Origin: UBA6663 sp044226485
GTDB taxonomy: Bacteria > Chloroflexota > Anaerolineae > Anaerolineales > UBA6663
Direction of reading: 5' to 3'
Assembly: GCA_044226485.1 (NCBI GenBank)
Contig: JBGAGY010000005.1
Span: 1-64,000 of the forward strand
DNA length: 64,000 nucleotides
Of the stretch, positions 21,678 through 31,499 are shown piece by piece; position 1 is the stretch's first letter, and each line of letters opens with the position of its first letter. The notes under the pieces were generated by a model that saw nothing but the letters and a program-made list of their open reading frames with translations, did not search any database and was not told the DNA's origin. Position numbers and translations under genes: made by a program.

Positions 21678-22370
21678 GTGACCGGGAAGACCTCACGTAT
21701 TCGAGATCTGGCGCCGACCGATCGGCCGCGTGAACGGCTGATTGCCGAAGGGCCGGGCGCGCTATCGACGCCGGAGTTGCTGGCGATTCTGTTGCGGGTC
21801 GGGGTGCGTGGCGAGAGCGCCGTGCGCTTGGCCGAGCGACTTCTGGCTCAGGTGGGCGGGCTGGCCGGGCTGCATCGCGCCGGCCATGCGGACCTCAGCG
21901 CGCTGCGTGGCGTGGGCGCCGCCAAGGCGGCACAACTCATGGCCGCCGTCGAGCTCGGGCGGCGCATCGCAAAGACGGGGCACGGCGAGCGCCCGACGAT
22001 CCGCAGCGCCGCCGACGTGCACGCCTTGGTCGGCTACGAGTTGATGGGCCGCGAGCAGGAATACTTGCTCGTGCTCGTCCTCGACACGCGCAACCGTTTG
22101 ATCCGTCCACCGCTCGAGGTCTACCACGGCTCGCTCAACACGTCGCTGATCCGTGTCGGCGAGATCTTTCGGCAGGCCATCAAAGACAACGCGGCCGGGA
22201 TCATCGTCGCGCACAATCACCCCAGCGGCGATCCGTCACCCAGCGCCGATGACGTCTCGGTCACGCGCGCGATCCGCGACGCCGGCGCACTTCTCGACAT
22301 CGCCTTGCTCGACCACATCGTCATCGGCCGGGATGGCTACGTCTCTTTGCGCGAACGCGGGCTGATGTAG
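21678..22370 (+). CDS. radC: RadC/YicR-family JAMM-domain protein
   Basis: A 230-residue protein with an N-terminal helix-hairpin-helix-like region (STPELLAILLRVG, LRGVGAAKAAQLMAA) and a C-terminal JAMM fold with the full HNHPSGDPSPSADD motif. RadC is widespread; its old link to DNA repair is doubtful and its activity unproven. The start is GTG at 21678, with AAGGGGG only about 3 bases before it, which is close. It lies in a 213-base divergent gap that carries a TGGATATCCA palindrome. Confidence 0.92.
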   Translation: MTGKTSRIRDLAPTDRPRERLIAEGPGALSTPELLAILLRVGVRGESAVRLAERLLAQVGGLAGLHRAGHADLSALRGVGAAKAAQLMAAVELGRRIAKTGHGERPTIRSAADVHALVGYELMGREQEYLLVLVLDTRNRLIRPPLEVYHGSLNTSLIRVGEIFRQAIKDNAAGIIVAHNHPSGDPSPSADDVSVTRAIRDAGALLDIALLDHIVIGRDGYVSLRERGLM

Positions 22371-22380
22371 GTGGGACCGT

Positions 22381-22398
22381 GGCCGCACTTTCGCGGCC
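22381..22398. terminator. hairpin between radC and the sensor kinase gene
   Basis: GGCCGC and GCGGCC around a 6-base loop, in the 44-base convergent gap. It has no T-run, so it is a weak terminator candidate. Confidence 0.35.
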
Positions 22399-22414
22399 GA
22401 CAAACAAGCGCCGG

Positions 22415-25400
22415 CTAGTCGACCTCGCCTGACCACAACGGAAGCCTGAGCGTGAACGTGCTGCCCTGGTGGAGCCCGGCGCTGAAGAGATCGAGCGTGC
22501 CGCCCATGCCCTCGGCGAGTTTGCGCGAGATCGCGAGCCCGAGGCCGGTGCCGCCGAACGGCCGCGTGCTGCTCCCATCCACCTGGACGAAGGGCTGGAA
22601 CAACCCATGCTGGACCTCGGTCGGGATGCCGATGCCGGTGTCCTCCACAACGATGAAGACAGCTTCGGCGCCGGCCGTGGCGCGCATCCGCACTTCGCCG
22701 TGCGGCGTGAACTTGAGAGCGTTGCCGACGAGGTTGAGTAAGACATGGCGCACATGTTCGGGGTCGGCGTGGGCGCGCTGCTCGGGCGCAAGGCGGTTCT
22801 CGATCGACAGCGTCACGCCCTGCTGAGCGGCGTTCGGGGCGAGCAGATCGTATACCTGGCTCATCGCAAGGCCGACGTCGACGGCCTGCCACTCGACCGT
22901 CATCTGACCGGCCTCGATCTTCGACAGGTCGAGCAGTTCATTGATGTGCGTCAGCAAACGCAGCGCCGCATCATGCGCGGTGTTGACGAACGCGCGCTCC
23001 TCGTCGCGGTCCTGGCAGACGTCGTCGAGCACGAGACGCAGCGCGCCGAGGATGCCCGTCAAGGGCGTGCGCAGCTCGTGCGAGGTATTGGCCAGGAACT
23101 CGCCCTTGAGCTGGTTCGCGGCCTCGGCCGTCTGACGGGCGGTGGCGAGCTCGTCGAAGAGCTGCTGGTTCGCGATCGAGAGCGCGACCACGCCGGCCGC
23201 GTGGCGCACACGCTCAACGTCGACCGACGTGACGCTATGGTGTTGATGATGGCCCACGATCAGGGCGCCTAGCACTCGCTCGCCGATGAGCAACGGCGCC
23301 GCCAATAGAGTCTTCGCAGGCAGACGCCGACTCGGCTCGGGCAGGAGCGGGCTTGGGTGCAAGACGTCGGGCACGATGAGGGGCTGCCCCGTCTCGATGA
23401 CTATGTCCGCAATCTGGCGTTCGGTCGAGTGCGCCAGGTGCGTGCGATAGGGCTCGCGGATCGAGGCGCTGCCCGCGCCGGGCAGGCGGCGCTTCGCCGT
23501 GTCGTCCCAGAGCGTGATCGCGGCGCTGTCGGCCTGGACCAACTCGACGACGAGGTCGGCCATGCGCTCGAGCAGGCTTGTCAGGTCGGCGCCGCGCAGG
23601 CCGCTGCGCGAGATCTCATTCAGCGTCGAGAGATAACGCGCGTCGTCGGCGAGGGCGGCCACGAGTTGCGTGCTGTGCAGCGCCGAGGCCGCGCGTTCGG
23701 CAAACGCGGTCAACAGGCGCTGGTCGCGCTCGGAAAACGAACCGGGCTGCGCCCGCTCGCACAGCATCACGCCCATGGTCCGGCCGCCGACCCAGAGCGG
23801 GACGGCGCCCTGCGTGCGTGCTTCGGGATGGCGTGGCCGCGGCGCCCAGAGCGACTCGTTGGTTCCTGATCGGCTGCGTATGTCGTCGACGAAGATCGGC
23901 GCGCCAAGGCGCGCGGCGACGGCAGCCAGGTCTTCCGGCGGATGCCCCGATCGCACCGATGGTTCAGTCGTGGGCGGTCCGGCCAGGTCGATCTCGCAGG
24001 TCAGGGCGTCGAACTGCCTTCGCACTGCCGCGCAGATCCGCTGGCGCAATTCTTCGAGCGTCGGCGGATCGATCAGGGCCACCGATAGCTGGTCGACCGC
24101 GGCCAGGTCCTCGGCGCGCTGGTGTTCGGCTTCGAGCAGATGGGCTGACTCGAGCGAAAGGGCCAGGGCGCGGGCCAGCGCCTGGAGCAGGCCGCGATCG
24201 TTGTATGGAAAGGTCAGCGCGCGGGCGCGGAGGATGAGCGCGCCGAGCACACGTTCGCCGACTCGCAGCGGCAGACAGGCCGCCACCGCAGGCGTGCCCT
24301 CGCCGGCAAGTTGCTGCCAGCGCGGATCCGAAGGGCCGCCGTCGCCGCTGAGGTGGATCGGATCGGAGACCAGTCGCAGTGGCGCGGTCTGGTCGGTCAG
24401 CCACGTCGCCGACAGCATCGACGGCGTCTGGGCGGCCATATCGCGTCGATAGCGCAGGAACCGGCCAGGGAGTTCATCGGCCCACCACAGCTCCGATGAC
24501 GACGCGTGCAGATCGATGTCAGCGAAGGCCAGCACTCGCTGAATGATGGCCTCGATGCCGACCGTCACGTCGAGGTCGTGCTGCAGGCGATAGAGCAGGG
24601 CGATGCGATCCTTCTCGGCCGAGATCTGTTCGAATAGCTGGGCGTTGGCCAGCGCCACGCCGGCGTGATCCGAAAAGGCCTGCAGACGGCTGGCATCCCC
24701 GTCGGCGAAAGCGTGAGGACGAACGCTGTCGACGTTGAGCAGACCGATGGCGTTGCCCTTGACGATGATGGGCGAGATCAGGCTTGAACGGATCGGCGAC
24801 GGCCCGTAGAAGAGCGTCCACTCGGGATCGGCGAGGGTGTCGGTGACGATCTCGGGTCTACGTTGGCGCACAGCCCGGGCGACATGCGTGTTCCCCTGGA
24901 GCGGCATCCAGCGCTGGTCGTCGCCCAGTTGGATGCCGTGGGCCTCAAGGCCGCGATGCGCCACGATCACGGCGCGCTCGTCGTGGATCAGCATGATGCT
25001 GCTCAGGTCGTTGGGGACGACGGCGGCGGCGGCGTCAAGGATCCGCCTGAGCACGGCGCCAAGCTCGAGCGAGCTGTTGACGAGCGCGCTGAGGTCGCTC
25101 AGCGCCAGGGCCAGGTCGCGCTGGCGGCGCAGGTCGGCTTCGACCTGCAGTTGCTCGGTGACGTCGCGCGCCGTCGCCAACAACTGCGGCCGTCCTTCTT
25201 CGCCGGCCAGTCGGTCGACGGTGAACTCAATCCAGCGCGAGGTTCCGTCGCGGTGGTCGACCTCGACGGTGGTGTGCACATGCCGGCCATTCTCGGCGGC
25301 GTCGTTCAAGATCGCGCGCAGGCTCCCGGCCGAGTCGGTCGACAGGAGCGATCGGGCTTTCCAGCCCATCAGGTCAGCCGCGCCGTAGCCCAACAGGTCG

Positions 25401-25873
25401 ACGACTGAGTCGCTGAGGAACACGACTCCGTCCTGCAAGTCGACCAACGCGCTGGCGCCGGGTTGACCGGCCACGATGTTGTGGAATTCGCGGGCCGCGC
25501 GCCGGGCGCGTTCGAGCTCGCTCGCTTGCTCCGTGATATCTCGGCCGACCAGGAGCGCGCCGCCCTTCGACGACGGGGTGGCGAAAGCGGCATAACGTTT
25601 GCCGGGCCCGAGCACGAACTCGAACGAGGCTTGCTCGCCGTGCTCGAACACGCGCGCCAAACGCTCGTGGGCCGTCAGATAATCTCGTTCGGAAAGATCC
25701 GCCAGGATGTGGCGGCCGCGGGCCGTATGCGCATCGGCTGAGCAGGAGACGATCACGCCGTTCGCGTCGATCTCGATGAACAGTAAGCCGGCTTCGCGCG
25801 TCAGGAGCGACCGGAATCGCACTACGTCGAAGTCGAACTCTGAATCGGAGCGGACCGCGTCGGAGGACGACAT
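22415..25873 (-). CDS. PAS-multi-GAF sensor histidine kinase
   Basis: A 1152-residue cytoplasmic sensor kinase. Two PAS domains (about 15-125 and 130-240) come first, followed by four GAF-like domains (roughly 245-400, 410-580, 595-755 and 765-920). A HisKA dimerisation domain has phospho-acceptor H932 in NTSHELRTPL. A HATPase domain carries the N box (LLNLVGNALKF), DTGIGIP and GGTGLGLAIS. No membrane segment and no receiver is present, so it should sense soluble signals and pass phosphate to an unlinked regulator. The ATG at 25873 is preferred over GTG 25876 because a TATCAT box is 8 bases upstream of it. It is divergent from the ParB-like/Usp-kinase pair. Confidence 0.92.
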   Translation of the reverse strand: MSSSDAVRSDSEFDFDVVRFRSLLTREAGLLFIEIDANGVIVSCSADAHTARGRHILADLSERDYLTAHERLARVFEHGEQASFEFVLGPGKRYAAFATPSSKGGALLVGRDITEQASELERARRAAREFHNIVAGQPGASALVDLQDGVVFLSDSVVDLLGYGAADLMGWKARSLLSTDSAGSLRAILNDAAENGRHVHTTVEVDHRDGTSRWIEFTVDRLAGEEGRPQLLATARDVTEQLQVEADLRRQRDLALALSDLSALVNSSLELGAVLRRILDAAAAVVPNDLSSIMLIHDERAVIVAHRGLEAHGIQLGDDQRWMPLQGNTHVARAVRQRRPEIVTDTLADPEWTLFYGPSPIRSSLISPIIVKGNAIGLLNVDSVRPHAFADGDASRLQAFSDHAGVALANAQLFEQISAEKDRIALLYRLQHDLDVTVGIEAIIQRVLAFADIDLHASSSELWWADELPGRFLRYRRDMAAQTPSMLSATWLTDQTAPLRLVSDPIHLSGDGGPSDPRWQQLAGEGTPAVAACLPLRVGERVLGALILRARALTFPYNDRGLLQALARALALSLESAHLLEAEHQRAEDLAAVDQLSVALIDPPTLEELRQRICAAVRRQFDALTCEIDLAGPPTTEPSVRSGHPPEDLAAVAARLGAPIFVDDIRSRSGTNESLWAPRPRHPEARTQGAVPLWVGGRTMGVMLCERAQPGSFSERDQRLLTAFAERAASALHSTQLVAALADDARYLSTLNEISRSGLRGADLTSLLERMADLVVELVQADSAAITLWDDTAKRRLPGAGSASIREPYRTHLAHSTERQIADIVIETGQPLIVPDVLHPSPLLPEPSRRLPAKTLLAAPLLIGERVLGALIVGHHQHHSVTSVDVERVRHAAGVVALSIANQQLFDELATARQTAEAANQLKGEFLANTSHELRTPLTGILGALRLVLDDVCQDRDEERAFVNTAHDAALRLLTHINELLDLSKIEAGQMTVEWQAVDVGLAMSQVYDLLAPNAAQQGVTLSIENRLAPEQRAHADPEHVRHVLLNLVGNALKFTPHGEVRMRATAGAEAVFIVVEDTGIGIPTEVQHGLFQPFVQVDGSSTRPFGGTGLGLAISRKLAEGMGGTLDLFSAGLHQGSTFTLRLPLWSGEVD

Positions 25874-25881
25874 CACGTCGT

Positions 25882-25887
25882 ATGATA
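25882..25887 (-). promoter_or_regulatory. -10 box of the PAS-GAF kinase gene
   Basis: TATCAT on the minus strand, 8 bases before ATG 25873. It supports that start over the GTG one codon upstream. Confidence 0.4.
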
Positions 25888-26015
25888 CACTTCGCGGCGA
25901 CCAGCGCCATCGCCGAATATATGGGAGAAAAGCGGCTATTTGCGAAGGTCACGCGGCGGGATGGGCCCTGGAAGCCACACCCTGCCGGTCGATCCCGAAC
26001 TACGAGCCATCCGTG

Positions 26016-27743
26016 ATGAACGAGCGATTTCGTGACGCCCGTGATGATTTCCACAGGGCGCGGCAACAGGCGACCCTCGCGACCGTCCTGGCCAGGATCA
26101 ACGGGCGTTCGGTCGACCTCCTGTCCTTCGATGACGTCCGCCAGAAACTGCGCGCCTCCGAGGTGACGTCGCGCGGCGTCCAGGACATCCCGATCGACGC
26201 GATCGTCGGGACCGTCAACCGCACCGTCGACTTCACCCGCGACTTCCTGCCACTGCAGCCCAGCGACGAGGAGCGCTGGGCGCGCGTCCGATCGGCCACT
26301 GACGATCCCAAGGTCGGCGGGATGCCGCCGATCGATGTCTACAAGATCGGTGAGGCCTACTTCGTTCGAGATGGACACCATCGCGTGTCTGTGGCGCGCA
26401 CCCTCGGTCAGACGCACATCCAGGCCTACGTCACTGAAGTCCTCACCGATGTGCCTTTCGCGTCGAACACACAGCCCGATGAGTTGTTGCACAAGGCCGA
26501 GTACGCGGACTTCCTCGAGCTGACCCAGCTCGCCGCCGCCCAGCCAGGCCTCGATCTCAGCGTCAGCGTTCCTGGACAATACGAACGGCTACTCGCGCAC
26601 ATCGGGGTGCAGCAATACGTGATGGGCGAACGCACGGGCCAGCCGGTCGACCTGCCCGCGGCGGCGGCGGCCTGGGTCGAAGAGGCCTATCTGCCGATCG
26701 TCGCGATCATCCGCGAGAGCGGGCTCCTGCGAGACTATCCGGATCGCACCGAGACGGATCTGTATATCTGGATCGTCGACCATGCTGAGGATCTGCGGCG
26801 CGAGCTCGGCTGGAACGTCAGTGCATCGGCGCTGGCAGGCGCGCTGGCCGAGGGCTTCAAGCTCACGCCGGAAGCGGCCAGCCTGAGCAACCGGATCCTG
26901 CGCGCTGTGGTGCCGACGCCGTTGCAGGCCGGCCCGGCCACGGGCATCTGGCGCCAACGGCGGCTTGAGCGGCGCTATCTCGATCGCCTCTTCCCGGACA
27001 TCCTGGTTCCGCTCAGCGGCTGGGAAACGAGCTGGCGCGCGCTCGATGTCGCGCTCGACGTGGCAGGGCGCGAGCAGGCGACGTTGTTCGGCCTGCACAT
27101 CGTGTCGAGCGAAGTTGCCCGCGGCGCGCCGCAGGCCCAGGCGGTGCAGGCCGAATTCGATCGACGTTGCGCGGCCGTCGGCGTCACCGGGCATCTGGCC
27201 ATCGAGGTCGGCGATCTGACTGACAAGATCTGTGAGCGCGCGTCGCTATGCGACCTTGTCGTCCTCAACCTCGCGTATCCTCCCGGCGCCGGCATTGCCG
27301 ACCGATTGACGTCGGGCTTCAGCGCCTTGATCCGTCGCAGCCCGCGGCCGGTGCTGGCGGTGCCGACCGTGCCGACCAACTTCGCCCGCGCGCTCGTCGC
27401 CTTCGACGGCAGCCCGAAGTCGCGGGAAGCATTGTTCGTGGCGGCCTACCTGGCCGGCGCGTGGTCATTGGATCTGACGGTGCTCGTCGTACGGCAGGGC
27501 AGCGTCGGCGAAAGCGCGATGGCGTACGCGCGCGAATACCTCGAGTTCCACGAGTTGACCGCCCAGTACCAATGGCGCGATGGCGCGCCGGACGAAGCCG
27601 TCCTACACTTAGGGCGGGAGCAAGACGTCGACATGTACATCCTGGGCGGCTACGGAGCGCCGCCGGCCATCGAGGTCGTCAGGGGAAGCACAGTCGACAG
27701 GATCCTCCGCGAAGCCGATCGCCCGGTCATCATCTGCCGATGA
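26016..27743 (+). CDS. ParB-like domain fused to two universal stress (Usp) domains
   Basis: A 575-residue fusion. Residues about 50-145 resemble the ParB/Srx N-terminal fold: PIDAIVGTVNR, then YFVRDGHHRVSVARTLG, which matches the ParB nucleotide-site box. A middle region (about 150-330) has LPIVAIIRESGLLRDYPDRT, a stretch I associate with an uncharacterised domain (DUF4032-like; from memory). Two Usp domains follow (about 335-455 and 456-575), with VLAVP and ALVAFDGSPKSREAL motifs. No DNA-binding HTH is evident. The stop overlaps the start of the next kinase gene (ATGA), so the two are coupled. The start is chosen at the first ATG (26016) before homology begins. Confidence 0.8.
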   Translation: MNERFRDARDDFHRARQQATLATVLARINGRSVDLLSFDDVRQKLRASEVTSRGVQDIPIDAIVGTVNRTVDFTRDFLPLQPSDEERWARVRSATDDPKVGGMPPIDVYKIGEAYFVRDGHHRVSVARTLGQTHIQAYVTEVLTDVPFASNTQPDELLHKAEYADFLELTQLAAAQPGLDLSVSVPGQYERLLAHIGVQQYVMGERTGQPVDLPAAAAAWVEEAYLPIVAIIRESGLLRDYPDRTETDLYIWIVDHAEDLRRELGWNVSASALAGALAEGFKLTPEAASLSNRILRAVVPTPLQAGPATGIWRQRRLERRYLDRLFPDILVPLSGWETSWRALDVALDVAGREQATLFGLHIVSSEVARGAPQAQAVQAEFDRRCAAVGVTGHLAIEVGDLTDKICERASLCDLVVLNLAYPPGAGIADRLTSGFSALIRRSPRPVLAVPTVPTNFARALVAFDGSPKSREALFVAAYLAGAWSLDLTVLVVRQGSVGESAMAYAREYLEFHELTAQYQWRDGAPDEAVLHLGREQDVDMYILGGYGAPPAIEVVRGSTVDRILREADRPVIICR

Positions 27744-29830
27744 GGTCCCTGACGCAAGCCCCGTTCGAACGACTCGCCGATCTGCTGGCGCATTCCGATT
27801 CGCTCGAGACGCGCGAGGCTGCGCTGCGGCTGCTGGCCGATCTCGAGAGCCAGCTGCGCGCCAACCAGGCCATGTGGGAGAACGCTCCGGAGCCCGTCTT
27901 CGTGCTCGATGCGCGTGGGCTGGTGCGCGACGCCAACAGCCTGGCCTGTGCCCTTGTCGGCCGGACACGTGAAGAGCTGACCGGGCTCGATCCGCGCCAG
28001 CTGGCGCCGCTTGAAGACCGCGTCTTCTCCCTGTTCGATATCGACCCCGTAGATGCCGGCAAACCGTTCCGACGAGAACGGCGCGTGCAGCGCAAAGACG
28101 GCGCCGTGTTGTGGTGCGAGGTCAGCACGACGCGTCTCGGCGACGGCACGCGCCTGGCCTTCGTCCGCGATATCACGGCTCAGCGCCGCCTCGCCGAGAA
28201 TCTGCGCAGCAACGAACTGCGGCTGCAGGCGCTCGTGTCGGCCGTCGACGAGATCGTGTACGAAATCGACGGCGGCGGGGCGATCATCAACGTCTGGGCG
28301 AAGGACACGGCGCTTTTGATGCGGCCGCGCGCCGAGTTGATCGGTCGCATGCTGAGCGATCTCTTCTCGGAGCCGCAGACCCAGCAGTTCATGTCGGCGA
28401 TCCGGCGCGTGCTCAACACCGGGCAGCCCGAGAACCTCGAGTATCCGCTGCACCTGAACGGCAGTGAGCACTGGTTCCAGGCTCGTGTGGCGCCCGTGTC
28501 GTCGGCCAACAGCTTCGTCAAGACCGTCTGTCTGGTGGCCCGGGATGTGACCGAGCGTTATCAGGCCGAGCTGGCGCTCAGTGCTACGGCGGCCGAGGTC
28601 AGCGCGCTGTATCGCGCCACGGCCGGTCTGCTCTCGGCGGCCGGCGACACCGACAAACTGGTGCAGGGAATCGCTCAGGCGCTCGCGGCCGAACTCGCGC
28701 CGGTGTGCTGCGCCCTTTATCTTCCCGACGGCGATGGAAGACTGACCTGCAAGGCCCGCGCCGGCGACTTCGATGCCGAGTACGGGACCGTCACGTCGGG
28801 TGGCCCCGGCCTGATCGCGCTTTCCTACGACACGGGCGAGACTGTCTACTCGAGCAATGTCGACACCGATCCGCGCTATCTGCCCGGCGATCCGCGCACG
28901 CATTCGGAGTTCGCGACGCCGCTGCGCGGGACGGCTGCGAAGGACGCCGCGAACCGTGATGTGGTTCGCGGCGTGATCGGCGTGCTCGATCTGCAGAGCC
29001 CGCGCATCGAGGCGTTCAGTCAGCGCGCGCAACGCATGATCTCGGTCTTTGCCGAACAGGCCGGTCTGGCTCTGGCCAACGCGCAACTCGTGTCGCACCT
29101 GGTTGAGGCGCGCGCGGCGGCTGAGGAGGCGAGCCGCCTGAAGAGCGAGTTCCTGGCCAACACGTCGCACGAGCTGCGCACGCCGCTCTCGACCATCATG
29201 GGCGCGCTCGAGATCGTCATCGAAGGCCTGGCGACCGATCCAAGCGAGGAGCGGCGCCTGCTCAACACCGCGCACCTTTCGGCCGAGCGGCTGTTGTATT
29301 TGATCTCGGATCTGCTTGACTTCGCGAAGGTCGAGGCCGGCCGGCTCGAGGTCGACACACGCGCCGTCTCGATCGGGCCGATCCTGGCGGACGTGTATCT
29401 CGTGGCGCGCAACGACGCCGAGCGCAAGAGCCTCGAGATCGACATGAACGTCCCCGATACATTGCCGATGGTCGAAGCCGACGCCTACAAGCTGCGTCAG
29501 GTGCTGCTCGGCGTGATCTCGAACGCCGTCAAGTTCACTGAAACGGGCGGCGTGACGGTGACGGTGGCGGAGCAATTCAACGCCATCGTGGTCACGGTTG
29601 AAGACACCGGCATCGGCATCGATCCGGCCCAGGCGGCCGCCATCTTCGAGCCCTTCGTGCAGGGCGACGGTTCGACGACGCGTCGGTACGGCGGCACGGG
29701 CCTGGGGCTCGCGATCGCGCGGCGTTTGATGCTTCTGATGGGCGGCGAGCTGCGCCTGGCGTCGACCGAAGTCGGCGTCGGCAGTGTCTTCGAAGTCGTC
29801 GTGCCGCTCGCCCCGCCACCGGCTGCCTGA
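27740..29830 (+). CDS. PAS-PAS-GAF sensor histidine kinase
   Basis: A 696-residue soluble sensor kinase. A short helical N-terminus is followed by two PAS domains (about 45-155 and 160-280), a GAF domain (about 295-450), HisKA with H477 in NTSHELRTPLS, and HATPase with LLGVISNAVKF, DTGIGI and GGTGLGLAIA. Its ATG overlaps the stop of the ParB-like/Usp gene, so the two are probably made together and may act in one pathway. It ends 3 bases from a convergent phosphodiesterase gene. The input signal is unknown. Confidence 0.92.
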   Translation: MRSLTQAPFERLADLLAHSDSLETREAALRLLADLESQLRANQAMWENAPEPVFVLDARGLVRDANSLACALVGRTREELTGLDPRQLAPLEDRVFSLFDIDPVDAGKPFRRERRVQRKDGAVLWCEVSTTRLGDGTRLAFVRDITAQRRLAENLRSNELRLQALVSAVDEIVYEIDGGGAIINVWAKDTALLMRPRAELIGRMLSDLFSEPQTQQFMSAIRRVLNTGQPENLEYPLHLNGSEHWFQARVAPVSSANSFVKTVCLVARDVTERYQAELALSATAAEVSALYRATAGLLSAAGDTDKLVQGIAQALAAELAPVCCALYLPDGDGRLTCKARAGDFDAEYGTVTSGGPGLIALSYDTGETVYSSNVDTDPRYLPGDPRTHSEFATPLRGTAAKDAANRDVVRGVIGVLDLQSPRIEAFSQRAQRMISVFAEQAGLALANAQLVSHLVEARAAAEEASRLKSEFLANTSHELRTPLSTIMGALEIVIEGLATDPSEERRLLNTAHLSAERLLYLISDLLDFAKVEAGRLEVDTRAVSIGPILADVYLVARNDAERKSLEIDMNVPDTLPMVEADAYKLRQVLLGVISNAVKFTETGGVTVTVAEQFNAIVVTVEDTGIGIDPAQAAAIFEPFVQGDGSTTRRYGGTGLGLAIARRLMLLMGGELRLASTEVGVGSVFEVVVPLAPPPAA

Positions 29831-29833
29831 CGC

Positions 29834-31312
29834 TCAGGCGTCGAGGGCGGCCAACACCCCAACCGACAGATCCACCACACTGACCGCTCGCTCCTCGGCC
29901 TGGCTGCGCGCCTCGATAGCATGTTGGATGACACTCAAGACGGCGGCGGCATCGCCGTCTTCGCGCGCGAACCCGTACGCCAGGGTGGCGCGCGAATCCT
30001 CGGGGTGCAGGCCACCATGCATGCCGAGCAGGGGCGGGCTGAAGTAGAAGCCTTCCGGATAGTTCGAGACCAGGATGAGGTCAGGGCTCAGGTCGGTCTG
30101 ACAGGCGCGGAGCCGTTTGGCCGCCTGGGCGAAGTGGCGGCCCTCTTCGACGGCAAACGCGGCCTCGAGCGGCGCCAGCTGGCCGGTTGAATCGAGCGAC
30201 TGAAAGGCCGAGGCCCAGCCATCGCCTTCCACATTGCGCACCAACACTGCGGCGAGCGCGCCCTGAAGTTCTCGGCTGTGGGTGCCGTTGCAGTGCGCGT
30301 CCCAGAAGGCCTTGCCCACCCGCAGGACGTCGTCGTTGAAGCGCGGCGCTTCGGACCACGGGCTGCGCGGGTGGCGCAGATACACATAGGCCAGGCCGCC
30401 GTTGCTGGCGACGACGGCGTCGCAGTCGGGCGTCTCGCCGGGATAGTCGTGCACGTCGAGGCCGAGCGAATCGAAAACGTGCGCCAGCTCGCGGTCGAAC
30501 GGGAAGCTTAAGCGCAGCGAGTGGCGCGTGTCGCTCGGCGTCGCGATCTGGCCATGGTCGGAGGCCACCACGGTCAACAACCCGTCGAGCAGCCCGAGCT
30601 CCTCGAGCGCGGCGTGCAGGCGGGCAAGCGCGGGGTGGACCTGTTCGCGCATGTAGGCCAGCTGCTGCGCCGGGCCGAAGTGATGGCTGAACTGGTCGAG
30701 GCCGATGAAGTACAGGGTGAGGACGTCGGGGCGGTCGCCGCGGCGGAGCAGGGCGATGGCCTTGTCGGTCATCTCTGAGTCGAACGCGGCCGGTTGCAGG
30801 CTGAAGAAGCCGCCGCCTTTGACCGCGCGGGCGATGCGCACCAGGTCAGGCTTGATCCAGACGTCTGCGCCGCGGCCGACCATGTGGTGCACGGTCACCG
30901 AGCGCTTGCCGCGGGCGCGGACGTGCTCGTGGAGGGTGGTCACGCCGGTCGGGTAGATGCGGCCGAGCAGGCCATCGTCATCCATGTAGATGCGCAGCGC
31001 GTCCTCGACGGCCAGCAGGTCGCCGACGTCGAAGGCGTAGAACTTCGGGCCGCGGCCCTCGTATCGGCCGAAGCGATCGAAGAACTGGTTGCCGATGACG
31101 CCGTGGTCAGCGGGGTGGCGGCCTGTGAACATGCTCGACTGCGCGCAGAACGTGATCGACGGCGCCGTGCTGAGCGGGTCGAAGATGACGCGCCGGTCGG
31201 GTGCGCCGAGCAGCGCCGAGAGCGCCGGCTGTTCGGGATCGGCGAGCGACTCGTCAAACACGTCGCGACGAAGACCATCGATGTCGAGGATCAGGATTCG
31301 TTTGGGAGGCAT
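29834..31312 (-). CDS. alkaline-phosphatase-superfamily phosphodiesterase/pyrophosphatase
   Basis: A 492-residue enzyme of the type I phosphodiesterase/nucleotide pyrophosphatase group. Metal-site elements appear in order: LILDIDGLRRD, the nucleophile region APSITFCAQSSMFTG, GLDQFSHHFG, VASDHGQ and GMHGG near the C-terminus. No signal peptide is seen, so it is probably cytoplasmic. The substrate is unknown (a phosphodiester or nucleotide). The ATG at 31312 is where homology starts; TATAAT at 31326-31331 is 13 bases upstream, so the 5' untranslated region would be only about 6 bases. Confidence 0.85.
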   Translation of the reverse strand: MPPKRILILDIDGLRRDVFDESLADPEQPALSALLGAPDRRVIFDPLSTAPSITFCAQSSMFTGRHPADHGVIGNQFFDRFGRYEGRGPKFYAFDVGDLLAVEDALRIYMDDDGLLGRIYPTGVTTLHEHVRARGKRSVTVHHMVGRGADVWIKPDLVRIARAVKGGGFFSLQPAAFDSEMTDKAIALLRRGDRPDVLTLYFIGLDQFSHHFGPAQQLAYMREQVHPALARLHAALEELGLLDGLLTVVASDHGQIATPSDTRHSLRLSFPFDRELAHVFDSLGLDVHDYPGETPDCDAVVASNGGLAYVYLRHPRSPWSEAPRFNDDVLRVGKAFWDAHCNGTHSRELQGALAAVLVRNVEGDGWASAFQSLDSTGQLAPLEAAFAVEEGRHFAQAAKRLRACQTDLSPDLILVSNYPEGFYFSPPLLGMHGGLHPEDSRATLAYGFAREDGDAAAVLSVIQHAIEARSQAEERAVSVVDLSVGVLAALDA

Positions 31313-31368
31313 GGTGTTGTGACGGATTATACGACCCGGGGTGGCGTGGGTTTCGGGTTGGTTGAATA

Positions 31369-31450
31369 ACAGATCGGGGAGTGCGAAGCATCCCGATGTG
31401 CGGCGCCCCGGCGCCGCACATCGGGATACTTCGGGGCACTCCCGATCTGT
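31369..31450. repeat. long inverted repeat (family 2)
   Basis: A near-complete hairpin: a perfect inner 18-bp stem (31390-31407 with 31410-31427, containing GATGTGCGGCGCC) with a 2-base loop, and an outer 10-bp block (31369-31378 with 31441-31450), joined by short bulges. It fills most of the gap between the divergent AlkP and CYTH genes. Confidence 0.9.
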
Positions 31451-31486
31451 TTCCCGGTCGGCGTTCGCGCTCACGGCGTCTTTTCA

Positions 31487-31492
31487 TACAAT
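31487..31492 (+). promoter_or_regulatory. -10 box of the CYTH gene
   Basis: TACAAT ending 7 bases before the ATG at 31500, with a weak TTCGCG -35 at 17-base spacing. A leaderless mRNA is implied. Confidence 0.45.
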
Positions 31493-31499
31493 ATCCGCC

